20,273 nucleotides of DNA from positions 1 to 20,273 of the forward strand of contig URIX01000035.1 of NCBI GenBank assembly GCA_900547975.1. Direction: 5' to 3'. Position 1 is the first letter of the stretch. Each line of letters opens with the position of its first letter. Of this stretch, positions 1 through 7,211 are shown one piece after another. This DNA comes from an uncultured Eubacteriales bacterium. Lineage in GTDB: Bacteria > Bacillota > Clostridia > Christensenellales > CAG-917. Below the pieces are notes generated by a model. The model was not told the origin of the DNA. It worked only from the letters and a program-made list of their open reading frames with translations, and did no database searches. The position numbers were made by a program, and so were the translations under genes.

Positions 1-200
1 CCCTTGTGCGTGTAGTACAAGCGACTGCGCCGTCCGTTGGCCACTGCCTGGCGCACAAAGCGCAGTGGCATAAGTAGAGAAATGCCCCTATTTATGTGAG
101 TGCCGACTTCCCCTCTTGCGAACGATGTGCAATTTTGCAAAGAAATGGCGCAAGTTTGAGCAATAGGGGAAAGCCCGAAGGGAAGGGGTGATGTGTTATT
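1..200. other. Unidentified structured, GC-richer intergenic segment
   Basis: No convincing gene is seen. The segment contains a strong hairpin (GCCACTGC at 40-47 with GCAGTGGC at 62-69). It also has a nested set of inverted repeats: CCCCTATT 85-92 with AATAGGGG 162-169, CTTGCG 115-120 with CGCAAG 149-154, and TGCAA 128-132 with TTGCA 135-139. Nested stems suggest a structured RNA or a palindromic repeat, but no known RNA family (RNase P, tmRNA, 6S, SRP, riboswitch) could be matched by its conserved elements. It may continue to the left of the window. From 200 to 299 the DNA is AT-rich with nothing recognisable. Confidence 0.3.
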
Positions 201-299
201 TTAAGATTCACGCACTTCACTTTTGTAGAGGAAGAATATTTATTTGTTGCTTCCATCGCAACGCCGTTTGAGTAATTAATTAACTTGTAAATTTATTTC

Positions 300-328
300 T
301 TGCAAATAATATCGATTTATGCTACAAT
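300..328 (+). promoter_or_regulatory. Sigma-A-like promoter for the enoate-reductase-like gene
   Basis: TTGCAA at 300-305 and TACAAT at 323-328 are separated by exactly 17 bp. The predicted transcription start near 335 leaves a leader of about 48 nt before the start at 383. Confidence 0.6.
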
Positions 329-382
329 TATTTAGAAAAATAAAAGTATGACGAGCACGCGTTAAATGTGTTAAAGGGAATT

Positions 383-2479
383 ATGGAATACAAAATGCTG
401 TTTTTACCTATGAAAATAGGTAATTGCGAAATTAAAAACCGTATCGTTATGTCGCCTATGCTTATGGGCTTCGGTCAGTTCGACGGTTGCGTCACCGAGC
501 AACTTATGGACTACTACGAGGAACGCGCAAAGGGCGGTACGGGGCTTATCATCACCGAAATCACCCGTATAAACGACATGCACGGTTCGGCGGCGTTCGC
601 GCAACTCGGCGCAAGCCACGACTATCAAATTGCGGGTCTTCACGAGTTTGCAGAGCGTATACACAAACACGGCGCAAAACTTTTCGTGCAGTTGCATCAC
701 CCCGGACGTCAGAACGTCGGTCTTGCAATCGGCACAGTACCCTTGTGTATCGCAATGACGAGAATGTTCAAGAGTTTCCCCAAAACGCTGTTCAACATCG
801 CGCCTTTTATGTCGAAACATAATATCGCATTGTCGTCGGTGTCCGCGTCGAAGTGTGAACCGAGTTATTTTGCAGGCGGCAGAGTGCGCGCTTTGAGCCA
901 TAGGGAAGTCAAAAAAGTTATCCGTCAATTTATAGACGGCGCGGTACGTTGCCAAAAAGCGGGTATCGACGGCGTGGAACTTCACGGCACGCACGGCTAT
1001 CTTATCCAACAATTCCTTTCGCCCAACACCAACCATAGAACGGACGAATACGGCGGAAGTTTTGAAAACAGACTTCGTTTCTTGCGCGAAATCGTGGAAG
1101 GAATCCGCAAAGAATGCGGCGATTATCCCATCATCGTGCGCCTTACTCTCGACGAGTTCTATTCCAAAATAGGCAAACCCGAAAAAGGCTACAACTTCGA
1201 AACGGGCTTGAAATACGCAAAGGCTATCGCAGATATGGGCGTTGACGCAATCGACGTTTCGAGCGCGGCGTACGACACGTTCAACTACTGGCTCGAACCC
1301 ACGAGTTTCGATTGCGGCTGGCGTAAATATCTTGCGGCGGCAGTCAAAAAAGAGGTCAATATTCCCGTTATCGCCGCAAACCTCATTCGTACGCCCGCAC
1401 AAGCGGAAAAACAACTCGAAGAAGGCGATCAGGACTTCGTATCCCTCGGCAGACCCCACATCGCCGATCCGCACTGGGCGGAAAAAGCGCAAAGCGGTCA
1501 CGAAAACGAAATCAAACGCTGCCTTTGCTGCTTGTACTGCATACAGAGTATGCAAGACAACGCCTATCACGGCGATCACGGCTATTGCGCGGTCAACCCC
1601 ACGGTCGGCAGAGAAAAGGAATTTGACAATCTTCCCAAAGACGGAAACGGCAGAGCGGTCGTTGTCGTCGGCGCGGGCGTTGCGGGGCTTACTTGCGCGG
1701 AAATGCTCGGTCGCAGAGGTTTCAAAGCAATCGTGCTTGAAAAAGACAATCAAATCGGCGGACAAATTCAACTTGCAAACAAACCGCCAAAGAAAGAAAA
1801 ACTCGGCTGGTCGTTTGAAGATATGCGCACCAATGCGGAAAAATTCGGCGCGGAAATCCATCTCAACACAGAGGCGACGCCCGAAGTTATCGCAAGTTAC
1901 AATCCGTATGCGGTTGTCGTTGCAACAGGTGCTTGTGCGGTCAAACCTCGCTCTATAGAGGGCGTAAATCTTGAAAACGTCTACACGACCACGCAAATTT
2001 TGAGCGGTGACGTCAAACTCGAAAACAAGAAAGTCGCTCTTATCGGCTCGGGTATGACGGGTCTCGAAACGGCAGAATTGCTCGTGGAAGACGGCAACAA
2101 GGTTATAATCGTCGAAATGGCGGACACTCTCGCGCCGGGAACGTGGTTCCAACACCTCGACGACATCGTGCCGAAACTCGACGCAAAGGGAACGCAATAT
2201 ATCCTTTCGCACAAACTCAATTCGATTGACGAAAAGGGCATAGTTATAGAGCCGGTCAAACTCGACAAGAATCGCAAACCCGTAAGCCAAGGCAAGCCTT
2301 ATCACGTTGACGCGGACGCGGTCGTGCTTTCGCTCGGCGCACGCTCGGTCAACTCGCTTGCAAAAGAACTCGAAGGCAAGGTAAAGAATCTTTACGTCAT
2401 CGGCGACGCGAAGAAAGTGGGAAGAATTGCCGACGCAACGCGCGAAGCGTACGACGTCGCAATCCACACAATCAAATAA
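383..2479 (+). CDS. NADH:flavin oxidoreductase / 2-enoate reductase-like FMN, Fe-S, FAD enzyme
   Basis: Multidomain old-yellow-enzyme relative, probably reducing an activated C=C bond in the cytoplasm with NAD(P)H (2-enoate reductase, BaiCD/BaiH and trimethylamine dehydrogenase class). In this 698-residue protein an N-terminal FMN TIM barrel (about 1-375) carries QLHHPGRQ near 104-111 and the signature GVELHGTHGYLIQQFLSP near 197-214. A cysteine cluster C-x2-C-x2-C-x15-C at 380-402 fits a 4Fe-4S site. Then come an FAD-binding GAGVAG near 430 and a second nucleotide-binding GSGMTG near 555. The start is ATG 383, with AAAGGG at 373-378; an in-frame GTG at 368 lacks a ribosome site. About 30 extra, hydrophobic residues lie between the HHPGR motif and the next conserved barrel segment. 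The substrate cannot be told from sequence. It is flanked by its own promoter and terminator, so it is probably monocistronic. Confidence 0.88.
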   Translation: MEYKMLFLPMKIGNCEIKNRIVMSPMLMGFGQFDGCVTEQLMDYYEERAKGGTGLIITEITRINDMHGSAAFAQLGASHDYQIAGLHEFAERIHKHGAKLFVQLHHPGRQNVGLAIGTVPLCIAMTRMFKSFPKTLFNIAPFMSKHNIALSSVSASKCEPSYFAGGRVRALSHREVKKVIRQFIDGAVRCQKAGIDGVELHGTHGYLIQQFLSPNTNHRTDEYGGSFENRLRFLREIVEGIRKECGDYPIIVRLTLDEFYSKIGKPEKGYNFETGLKYAKAIADMGVDAIDVSSAAYDTFNYWLEPTSFDCGWRKYLAAAVKKEVNIPVIAANLIRTPAQAEKQLEEGDQDFVSLGRPHIADPHWAEKAQSGHENEIKRCLCCLYCIQSMQDNAYHGDHGYCAVNPTVGREKEFDNLPKDGNGRAVVVVGAGVAGLTCAEMLGRRGFKAIVLEKDNQIGGQIQLANKPPKKEKLGWSFEDMRTNAEKFGAEIHLNTEATPEVIASYNPYAVVVATGACAVKPRSIEGVNLENVYTTTQILSGDVKLENKKVALIGSGMTGLETAELLVEDGNKVIIVEMADTLAPGTWFQHLDDIVPKLDAKGTQYILSHKLNSIDEKGIVIEPVKLDKNRKPVSQGKPYHVDADAVVLSLGARSVNSLAKELEGKVKNLYVIGDAKKVGRIADATREAYDVAIHTIK

Positions 2480-2514
2480 TACGACATAGAAAAACAATTT
2501 GATATTTGCAACTT

Positions 2515-2563
2515 ATGCGCGATTTAATGCGGTTAGATACCGCAAAATCACGCATTTTTTTTT
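2515..2563 (+). terminator. Rho-independent terminator after the enoate-reductase-like gene
   Basis: A long interrupted stem pairs ATGCG 2515-2519 with CGCAT, GATTT with AAATC and TGCGG with CCGCA, with loop TTAGATA. It is followed by a run of T residues ending at 2563. Confidence 0.85.
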
Positions 2564-2566
2564 GTC

Positions 2567-2595
2567 TTGCGACAAAACTTTCGATATGATAGAAT
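2567..2595 (+). promoter_or_regulatory. Candidate promoter for the phosphatase-superfamily gene
   Basis: TTGCGA 2567-2572 and TAGAAT 2590-2595 have a 17-bp spacer. A better -10 (TATAAT, 2601-2606) exists, but using it would start the RNA inside the ribosome binding site. The exact promoter is therefore uncertain, although the region clearly holds one. Confidence 0.35.
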
Positions 2596-2623
2596 AGAAC
2601 TATAATATTTGCGAGGACAGATT

Positions 2624-3727
2624 ATGTATAAGTATATTCCCGTCAACTACGACGAGTCTCTCGTGTCTTTGGCTTGTTCGGTGCTGAAGCATTTTGGCGC
2701 GCCGTATACGCATTGCACGCTCGAGGAGTTTGATAAGTTGCTTGCAAAAGGCTACAAAAACGTCGTGGTTATGCTGTTTGACGGTATGGGGACGGCGATT
2801 CTCGAAAAGCATAAACGAGTTGCGCCGTTTTTAATCGAGCATAATATTCGCCGGATAAGTTCGGTTTTTCCGCCAACGACGACCGCCGCTACGACGTCAA
2901 TCGAAACGGGACTTACGCCTTGCGAACACGGCTGGCTCGGCTGGGCGCTGTATTTCAAAGAAGTTGACAAAAACGTATGCCTTTTCACTAACACCGAGTT
3001 CGGTAAGGACGAAATTGCCGCAGACTATCCCGTAGCAAAAACCGCGATACCTTTCGATAATCTCGAAACGAAAATTCGAAAAACAGGCAAACAAGCGTAT
3101 TTCGTGTCAAAACACGCCGGTATAACGACGGATTCGGTGCAAACGACTTGCAATATCGTGCGCGAACTTTGCAAAAAAGAGGGCGAAAAGTATATTTATT
3201 GCTACTGGAATCAACCCGACCACGATATGCACGATTTCGGCACTACGCACGCAAGCGTAACAGAGCAAATCCGCCTCATAAACGACGAAGTAGAGACACT
3301 TTGCAAGGACTTAAAAGACACGCTCGTCATAGTCACCGCCGATCACGGACTTATCGACGCAGAGTGGAAGTCGCTTTGCGATTATCCCGAAATTGCCGAT
3401 TGTCTCGAACGAGTGCCGTCCATAGAGTCGCGCGCGATGTCGATTTTTGTCAAAAAGGGCAGAGGAACAGAGTTTGAAAAGGCGTTTAACGCCGCATTCG
3501 GAAAGGATTATATACTTTTAAGTCACGACGAAGTGCTCGAATGCAATCTTTTCGGCGACGGTAAACCCAACGCGAGATTCGAGGATTTCGTGGGCGACTA
3601 CGTTGCGATTGCGACGGGAAAAATCTGCATAAATCCGTTTGCACTCGACGAAGAACCTTTTATCGGTATGCACGCAGGCGCAAGCGAGGACGAAACGTTC
3701 GTTCCGTTTATCGCAATAGAAACCTAA
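2624..3727 (+). CDS. Alkaline phosphatase superfamily protein (type I phosphodiesterase / nucleotide pyrophosphatase-like)
   Basis: A 367-residue cytoplasmic metallohydrolase with no signal peptide. The two-metal site of the superfamily can be read in order: MLFDGMG with Asp53; a threonine-rich nucleophile segment FPPTTTAATT at about 82-91; the D-x3-H motif in QPDHDMH (Asp199, His203); TADHG (Asp240, His241); and a late His350 in GMHAGASEDE. This spacing fits the PF01663-type phosphodiesterase/pyrophosphatase branch. The substrate (nucleotide, phosphonate or other phosphoester) is not evident. Start at ATG 2624 with GAGGAC at 2613-2618; the longer frame from a TTG at 2609 would put the ribosome site inside the gene. 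The gene's last codons belong to the first unit of a degenerate 30-bp repeat that runs downstream. Confidence 0.85.
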   Translation: MYKYIPVNYDESLVSLACSVLKHFGAPYTHCTLEEFDKLLAKGYKNVVVMLFDGMGTAILEKHKRVAPFLIEHNIRRISSVFPPTTTAATTSIETGLTPCEHGWLGWALYFKEVDKNVCLFTNTEFGKDEIAADYPVAKTAIPFDNLETKIRKTGKQAYFVSKHAGITTDSVQTTCNIVRELCKKEGEKYIYCYWNQPDHDMHDFGTTHASVTEQIRLINDEVETLCKDLKDTLVIVTADHGLIDAEWKSLCDYPEIADCLERVPSIESRAMSIFVKKGRGTEFEKAFNAAFGKDYILLSHDEVLECNLFGDGKPNARFEDFVGDYVAIATGKICINPFALDEEPFIGMHAGASEDETFVPFIAIET

Positions 3728-3800
3728 CGCAATCGTTTTATGACGATAAAAACTTAATGCGAGCATTTTGTCGCAATAAAAACTAATGCGAGCAATTTAT
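3712..3800. repeat. Three degenerate tandem 30-bp repeats overlapping a stop codon
   Basis: Units at 3712-3741, 3742-3771 and 3772-3800 share the pattern CGCAATAAAAACTTAATGCG followed by AGCATTTTRT. The first unit contains the stop codon of the preceding gene. A fourth, weaker unit may run from 3801 into the terminator. The array looks like repeated duplication of a gene's 3' end. Confidence 0.6.
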
Positions 3801-3813
3801 ACAATACGAACTT

Positions 3814-3840
3814 AAAATCCGCAATCTTTGCGGATTTTTT
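3814..3840 (+). terminator. Rho-independent terminator
   Basis: AAAATCCGCAA (3814-3824) pairs perfectly with TTGCGGATTTT (3828-3838) around a TCT loop, followed by T residues. It ends the phosphatase-superfamily transcript and separates it from the AcnX operon. Confidence 0.9.
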
Positions 3841-3899
3841 TCGATGTTCGGCTTTTTGCGAAATATTAAAAAAATTTCTAACAGAGGTAAAATTGCCTA

Positions 3900-3928
3900 T
3901 TGATATTTTTATATCTGTATAGTAAAAT
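3900..3928 (+). promoter_or_regulatory. Sigma-A-like promoter for the AcnX operon
   Basis: TTGATA 3900-3905 and TAAAAT 3923-3928 with a 17-bp spacer. The start near 3935 gives a leader of about 56 nt. Confidence 0.65.
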
Positions 3929-3990
3929 ATTTATGTAAGAAACAATTATTTTGCGCTCTGCAAAAAGCGGCGCGCTATGAGGGTATAATT

Positions 3991-5277
3991 ATGAAATACA
4001 ACATTCAACTCACCCCCGAACAAGCCGACATTCTCAACGGCAAGAAAGGGGAAACGATGGCAAAGGTTATGGAAACTCTCGTTATGTTCGGCGATATTTT
4101 CGGCGCAAAACGTATGGTTGAAGTAACGCACAAAGAAGGGCATCTCGTCACGAGTTTCGGCATCGGACTTTTGAAGCCTCTTTACAAGACGATGGACAGA
4201 CTCATTGCCGACGGTATCAAGACGCAAGGCACTTTCACTGTCGACCCTCGTCCGCTCGACAGAGAAAACGTGAAATATTCCTTGCTTGACAGACTCGTCA
4301 ACGAGAAGATTATGTATTCTCAACAAAAGCATTACGAGGAACAACTCAAAGCCGTCGGCCTTAAAGACGCAAATGCGTTCACATGTGCTTGCTATCTCGA
4401 CGAAGTGGGCAATATACCGAAGAAAGGCGACATTCTTTCTTGGGCGGAATCGAGCGCGGTCGTTTACGCAAACTCTGTTCTCGGCGCACGTTGCAACCGC
4501 AACAGCGGTATGCTCGATTTGTTCGGCTCTATCGTTGGTTGCGTTCCCGAATTCGGTCTTCTAACGGACGAGGGCAGAAAGGCAACTTGGATCGTTAAAG
4601 TGGAAACCACCAAAATCCCCGAAGCGCAAATCCTCGGAAGCGCAATCGGCATGAAAGTCGTTGAGGACGTTCCGTACGTTTACGGTCTCGACAAGTGGAT
4701 AGGAAGCGAACTCACGGACGAAGCGAAAGGCTATCTCAAAGATTTCGGCGCGGCAACGGCGTCAAACGGCGCGGTCGGTCTTTATCATATCGACAATCTT
4801 ACCCCCGAAGCGAAGGAACTCGGCGAAAAACTTATCGTCGAAAATCCCAAAGTGTACGTTATCGACGACGCGGAACTCGAAAGAGTGTACAAGAGTTATC
4901 CGAATATGTGGAAAAAGCCCGACAGCAAAGCCACGATGGCATTCGTCGGTTGTCCGCACCTCACCTTCACGCAACTCAACGAGTGGACGGATATGATTGA
5001 AAACGCGCTCAAACAAAGCGGAAAGAAGAAAGTTGCGTTGCAAACCATCGTATGTTCCGCACCCGACGTCGTTGCAAAGTTCAAAAAGACGCCTGCATAC
5101 AATCGTCTCGTCGCAACGGGCGCAAAACTTACAAGCATTTGCCCGCTTATGTACACCAACAATCCGCTCACAAAAGGCAAATCCATCGCGACTTGCTCAA
5201 ACAAACTGCGCACGTACAGCATCGCAAGATACTTTAAAACCGCAGACCTTCTCAATATCATAGCAGGAAAGGAATAA
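3991..5277 (+). CDS. Aconitase X (AcnX, DUF521) large catalytic subunit
   Basis: A 428-residue protein matching the catalytic domain of aconitase X hydro-lyases. Characterised members are archaeal mevalonate-5-phosphate dehydratase and bacterial cis-3-hydroxyproline dehydratase; both remove water and carry an Fe-S cluster. Family features seen include the N-terminal LTPEQADILNGKKG segment, VEVTHKEGHLV near 43-53, ACYLDEVG near 133-140, ARCNRNSGMLDLFG near 166-179, GCPHLTF near 320-326 and SICPLMYTNNPLTKG near 382-396. Several conserved cysteines (Cys134, Cys168, Cys321, Cys384) are plausible cluster ligands. The swivel domain is absent here and is supplied by the next gene, so this is the split two-subunit form. 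GAGGG at 3979-3983 is 7 nt from ATG 3991. The physiological substrate cannot be chosen from sequence. Confidence 0.88.
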   Translation: MKYNIQLTPEQADILNGKKGETMAKVMETLVMFGDIFGAKRMVEVTHKEGHLVTSFGIGLLKPLYKTMDRLIADGIKTQGTFTVDPRPLDRENVKYSLLDRLVNEKIMYSQQKHYEEQLKAVGLKDANAFTCACYLDEVGNIPKKGDILSWAESSAVVYANSVLGARCNRNSGMLDLFGSIVGCVPEFGLLTDEGRKATWIVKVETTKIPEAQILGSAIGMKVVEDVPYVYGLDKWIGSELTDEAKGYLKDFGAATASNGAVGLYHIDNLTPEAKELGEKLIVENPKVYVIDDAELERVYKSYPNMWKKPDSKATMAFVGCPHLTFTQLNEWTDMIENALKQSGKKKVALQTIVCSAPDVVAKFKKTPAYNRLVATGAKLTSICPLMYTNNPLTKGKSIATCSNKLRTYSIARYFKTADLLNIIAGKE

Positions 5278-5281
5278 GATT

Positions 5282-5722
5282 ATGAAAACATTTAAGGGTA
5301 GAGTTATAGCGGCAGGCAACTTCAAGGGCGAAGCCGTAGTTTCAAGACAAGGCGTGAACACTCTTGCGACATTCCAAAAGAGCGCGCTCACAAATGCAAA
5401 ACAAGTTATCGTCAGCGACCAAAACAACAAGGACATCTTCGGACTCAACATCACGGGCAAGGCGCTTTGTCTTCCTCAAACCATAGGTTCGACGACGGGC
5501 GGTCTCGTCATTCAAACCGTATGCTCGATGGGCATCAATCCCGCGGCGTTCTTGTTTGCGGACCACATCGATTCGCTTGCGGCAAGCGGAATCGTGCTTG
5601 CAAAGATTTGGGAAGATTCCAACGTCATTGCCATCGACCGACTCGGCGACGAATTTCTAAAATCAGTCAACACGGGCGACACCGTAACCATCACCGAAGA
5701 CGGCACTGTCACGGTTGGTTGA
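5282..5722 (+). CDS. Aconitase X swivel-domain (DUF126) small subunit
   Basis: A 146-residue swivel-domain protein, close to the usual small-subunit length, that completes the AcnX active site. Visible features are the opening beta segment KGRVIAAGNFKGEAVVS, an LNITGKALCLPQTIGSTTGG segment near 55-74 that corresponds to the serine-rich active-site loop of the family, and a C-terminal beta barrel with GDTVTITEDGTV. It starts 4 nt after the large-subunit stop codon, and its ribosome binding site (AAAGGA) lies in the end of that gene, so the two are co-transcribed and probably translationally coupled in a 1:1 complex. The two subunits together define one dehydratase, whose substrate is unknown. 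Confidence 0.87.
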   Translation: MKTFKGRVIAAGNFKGEAVVSRQGVNTLATFQKSALTNAKQVIVSDQNNKDIFGLNITGKALCLPQTIGSTTGGLVIQTVCSMGINPAAFLFADHIDSLAASGIVLAKIWEDSNVIAIDRLGDEFLKSVNTGDTVTITEDGTVTVG

Positions 5723-5773
5723 TAAGGTTAATACAAAGAGAGATTGCAGAAAGCGTTTATTTGAAAAAATATA

Positions 5774-5850
5774 AGTTTAGGCAATCTAAACGGTTGAAAT
5801 CATTATGTTAAGATAAACAGTCCGCTCGATTGAACGGACTGTTTTCAACC
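5774..5850. terminator. Compound hairpins between convergent genes
   Basis: Three stacked elements are visible. GTTTAG/CTAAAC forms a hairpin at 5774-5790. AAACAGTCCG 5815-5824 pairs with CGGACTGTTT 5835-5844. GGTTGAAA 5792-5799 pairs with TTTCAACC 5843-5850, nearly enclosing the second hairpin. The structure is symmetric, so it could stop both the AcnX transcript (+) and the aminotransferase transcript (-). The T-runs are short. Confidence 0.6.
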
Positions 5851-5865
5851 AAAATTATTATGAAT

Positions 5866-5889
5866 TTAATCTATTTAGATTAATTTTTT
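5866..5889 (+). terminator. AT-rich hairpin with T-run
   Basis: TTAATCTA 5866-5873 and TAGATTAA 5876-5883 form an inverted repeat followed by six T residues. It is a second, weaker candidate terminator for the AcnX operon. Confidence 0.45.
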
Positions 5890-5942
5890 AGCGTTATGCA
5901 ATGTGAAATTTTAACGACGTTTGAGAATCGTGTCTGTCAAAT

Positions 5943-7124
5943 TCAGCGTTTTTCGTTTATAAATTCCTCAATCAAATCGAGGGCGTGTTTTATGACGTCG
6001 AGCGAATAGGCGTAACTTATGCGGACGTAGTCTTTTCCGCTTTTGCCGAACGCGCCGCCGGGGACGACCGCAACGTTTTTGGAATCGAGGAGGGAATATG
6101 CAAACTTTTCGCCGTCCGTATTTGTGGATTTTACGCTCGGAAAGACATAAAATGCACCTCGAGGCTTGAAGCATTTGAGTTGCATTGCAGATAGTCGCTC
6201 GAAAACGTATTTTCTGCGCTTGTCATACTCGTCGCGCATAAGGTGTACTTCCTTGAAGTTGTCCTCGAACGAGGCGTTGAGCGCTTCGAGAGCAACGTAT
6301 TGCGCGGCGGTCGAGGCACACATAATCGCATACTGATGTATTTTGAATATCACGTCGATTATCTCTTTCGGGGCGCAAACGTATCCGAGCCGCCAACCCG
6401 TCATTGCAAAATATTTTGAAAACCCGCTTATCACTATCGTGCGTTCGCGCATACCGTCAAGGGAAGCAATCGACGTGAATTTTGCGCCGTCATAGGTCAA
6501 TTCGCCGTATATTTCGTCGCTGAAAACGATTAGATTGTGCTTTTTTATGGTCGGCACGAGTTTTTCGAGGTCGGATTTTTCCATAATCGCGCCCGTAGGA
6601 TTATTGGGATAAGAGAGCAAAAGTCCTTTCGTCTTGCTCGTAATCGCTTTTTGTAATTCGTCTTTGGTGAGTTTGAAGTCGTTTTCGATTTTGCATTCGA
6701 TTGGCACAGGGATTCCGCCCGCAAGCATTACGAGAGGCGCATAACATACGAAACACGGTTCGGGAATAAGGATTTCGTCGCCTTGTGCGATCACCGCTCG
6801 AAATGCGGCGTCTATGCCTTCGCTTGCGCCGACGGTGATGATAATTTCGTTTTCGGGGTTGTATTCGACCTTCGAAAATTGTTCCGTATAAACGGAAATT
6901 GCCTTGCGAAGTTCAAAAAGTCCGGCATTTGCGGTGTATTGAGTTTTGCCTGCTATTATACTGTTTATTCCCGCTTGCGAAAATGCCGTAGGTGTGGAAA
7001 AGTCGGGTTCGCCCACACCGAGAGATATGCAGTTTTTGCGTGTTGCGGCTATGCCGAAAAATTCACGTATACCGGAAGGTTGTATGCTTTGCGCGATAGG
7101 ATTCAGCAATTTAGAATAATCCAT
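5943..7124 (-). CDS. PLP-dependent aminotransferase, class I/II (AspC-like, I-gamma)
   Basis: A 393-residue fold-type I aminotransferase transferring amino groups between an amino acid and a 2-oxo acid. The catalytic lysine is Lys237 in SGFSKYFAMTGWRLGYV, the PLP-contacting Asn is in SYPNNPTGA (about 171-179), Asp203 lies in FSDEIYGEL, and the substrate-carboxylate arginine is in YVRISYAYS near the C terminus. The N-terminal SIQPSGIREFF and LGVGEPDFSTP segments are typical of the aspartate/aromatic/alanine-type I-gamma group; exact specificity is not assignable. The start ATG at 7124 has a good AGAGGA ribosome site. It lies 87 bp downstream of the permease gene on the same strand but has its own candidate promoter in that gap, so it may be transcribed alone. 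Confidence 0.9.
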   Translation of the reverse strand: MDYSKLLNPIAQSIQPSGIREFFGIAATRKNCISLGVGEPDFSTPTAFSQAGINSIIAGKTQYTANAGLFELRKAISVYTEQFSKVEYNPENEIIITVGASEGIDAAFRAVIAQGDEILIPEPCFVCYAPLVMLAGGIPVPIECKIENDFKLTKDELQKAITSKTKGLLLSYPNNPTGAIMEKSDLEKLVPTIKKHNLIVFSDEIYGELTYDGAKFTSIASLDGMRERTIVISGFSKYFAMTGWRLGYVCAPKEIIDVIFKIHQYAIMCASTAAQYVALEALNASFEDNFKEVHLMRDEYDKRRKYVFERLSAMQLKCFKPRGAFYVFPSVKSTNTDGEKFAYSLLDSKNVAVVPGGAFGKSGKDYVRISYAYSLDVIKHALDLIEEFINEKR

Positions 7125-7156
7125 TTTTCCTCTTTTAAGCTTTGAATTATAATGCT

Positions 7157-7185
7157 TTTATAACATATATTATATGAATTGTCAC
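7157..7185 (-). promoter_or_regulatory. Candidate promoter for the aminotransferase
   Basis: Read on the minus strand, GTGACA (7185-7180) and TATAAA (7162-7157) have a 17-bp spacer in a very AT-rich gap upstream of the start at 7124. Confidence 0.45.
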
Positions 7186-7211
7186 GTATATTTTTTCTTC
7201 AAGAGATTGAG

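Noticed and set aside
1..71. Minus-strand frame running off the left edge from ATG at 71
   Set aside because: Only 23 codons, no ribosome site, and it lies across a strong hairpin, so structure explains it better.
404..2497. 697-codon open frame antisense to the flavoenzyme gene
   Set aside because: It mirrors the plus-strand gene, has no family motifs, is rich in Cys/Arg/Phe in a way typical of antisense shadows, and the plus strand carries clear cofactor motifs.
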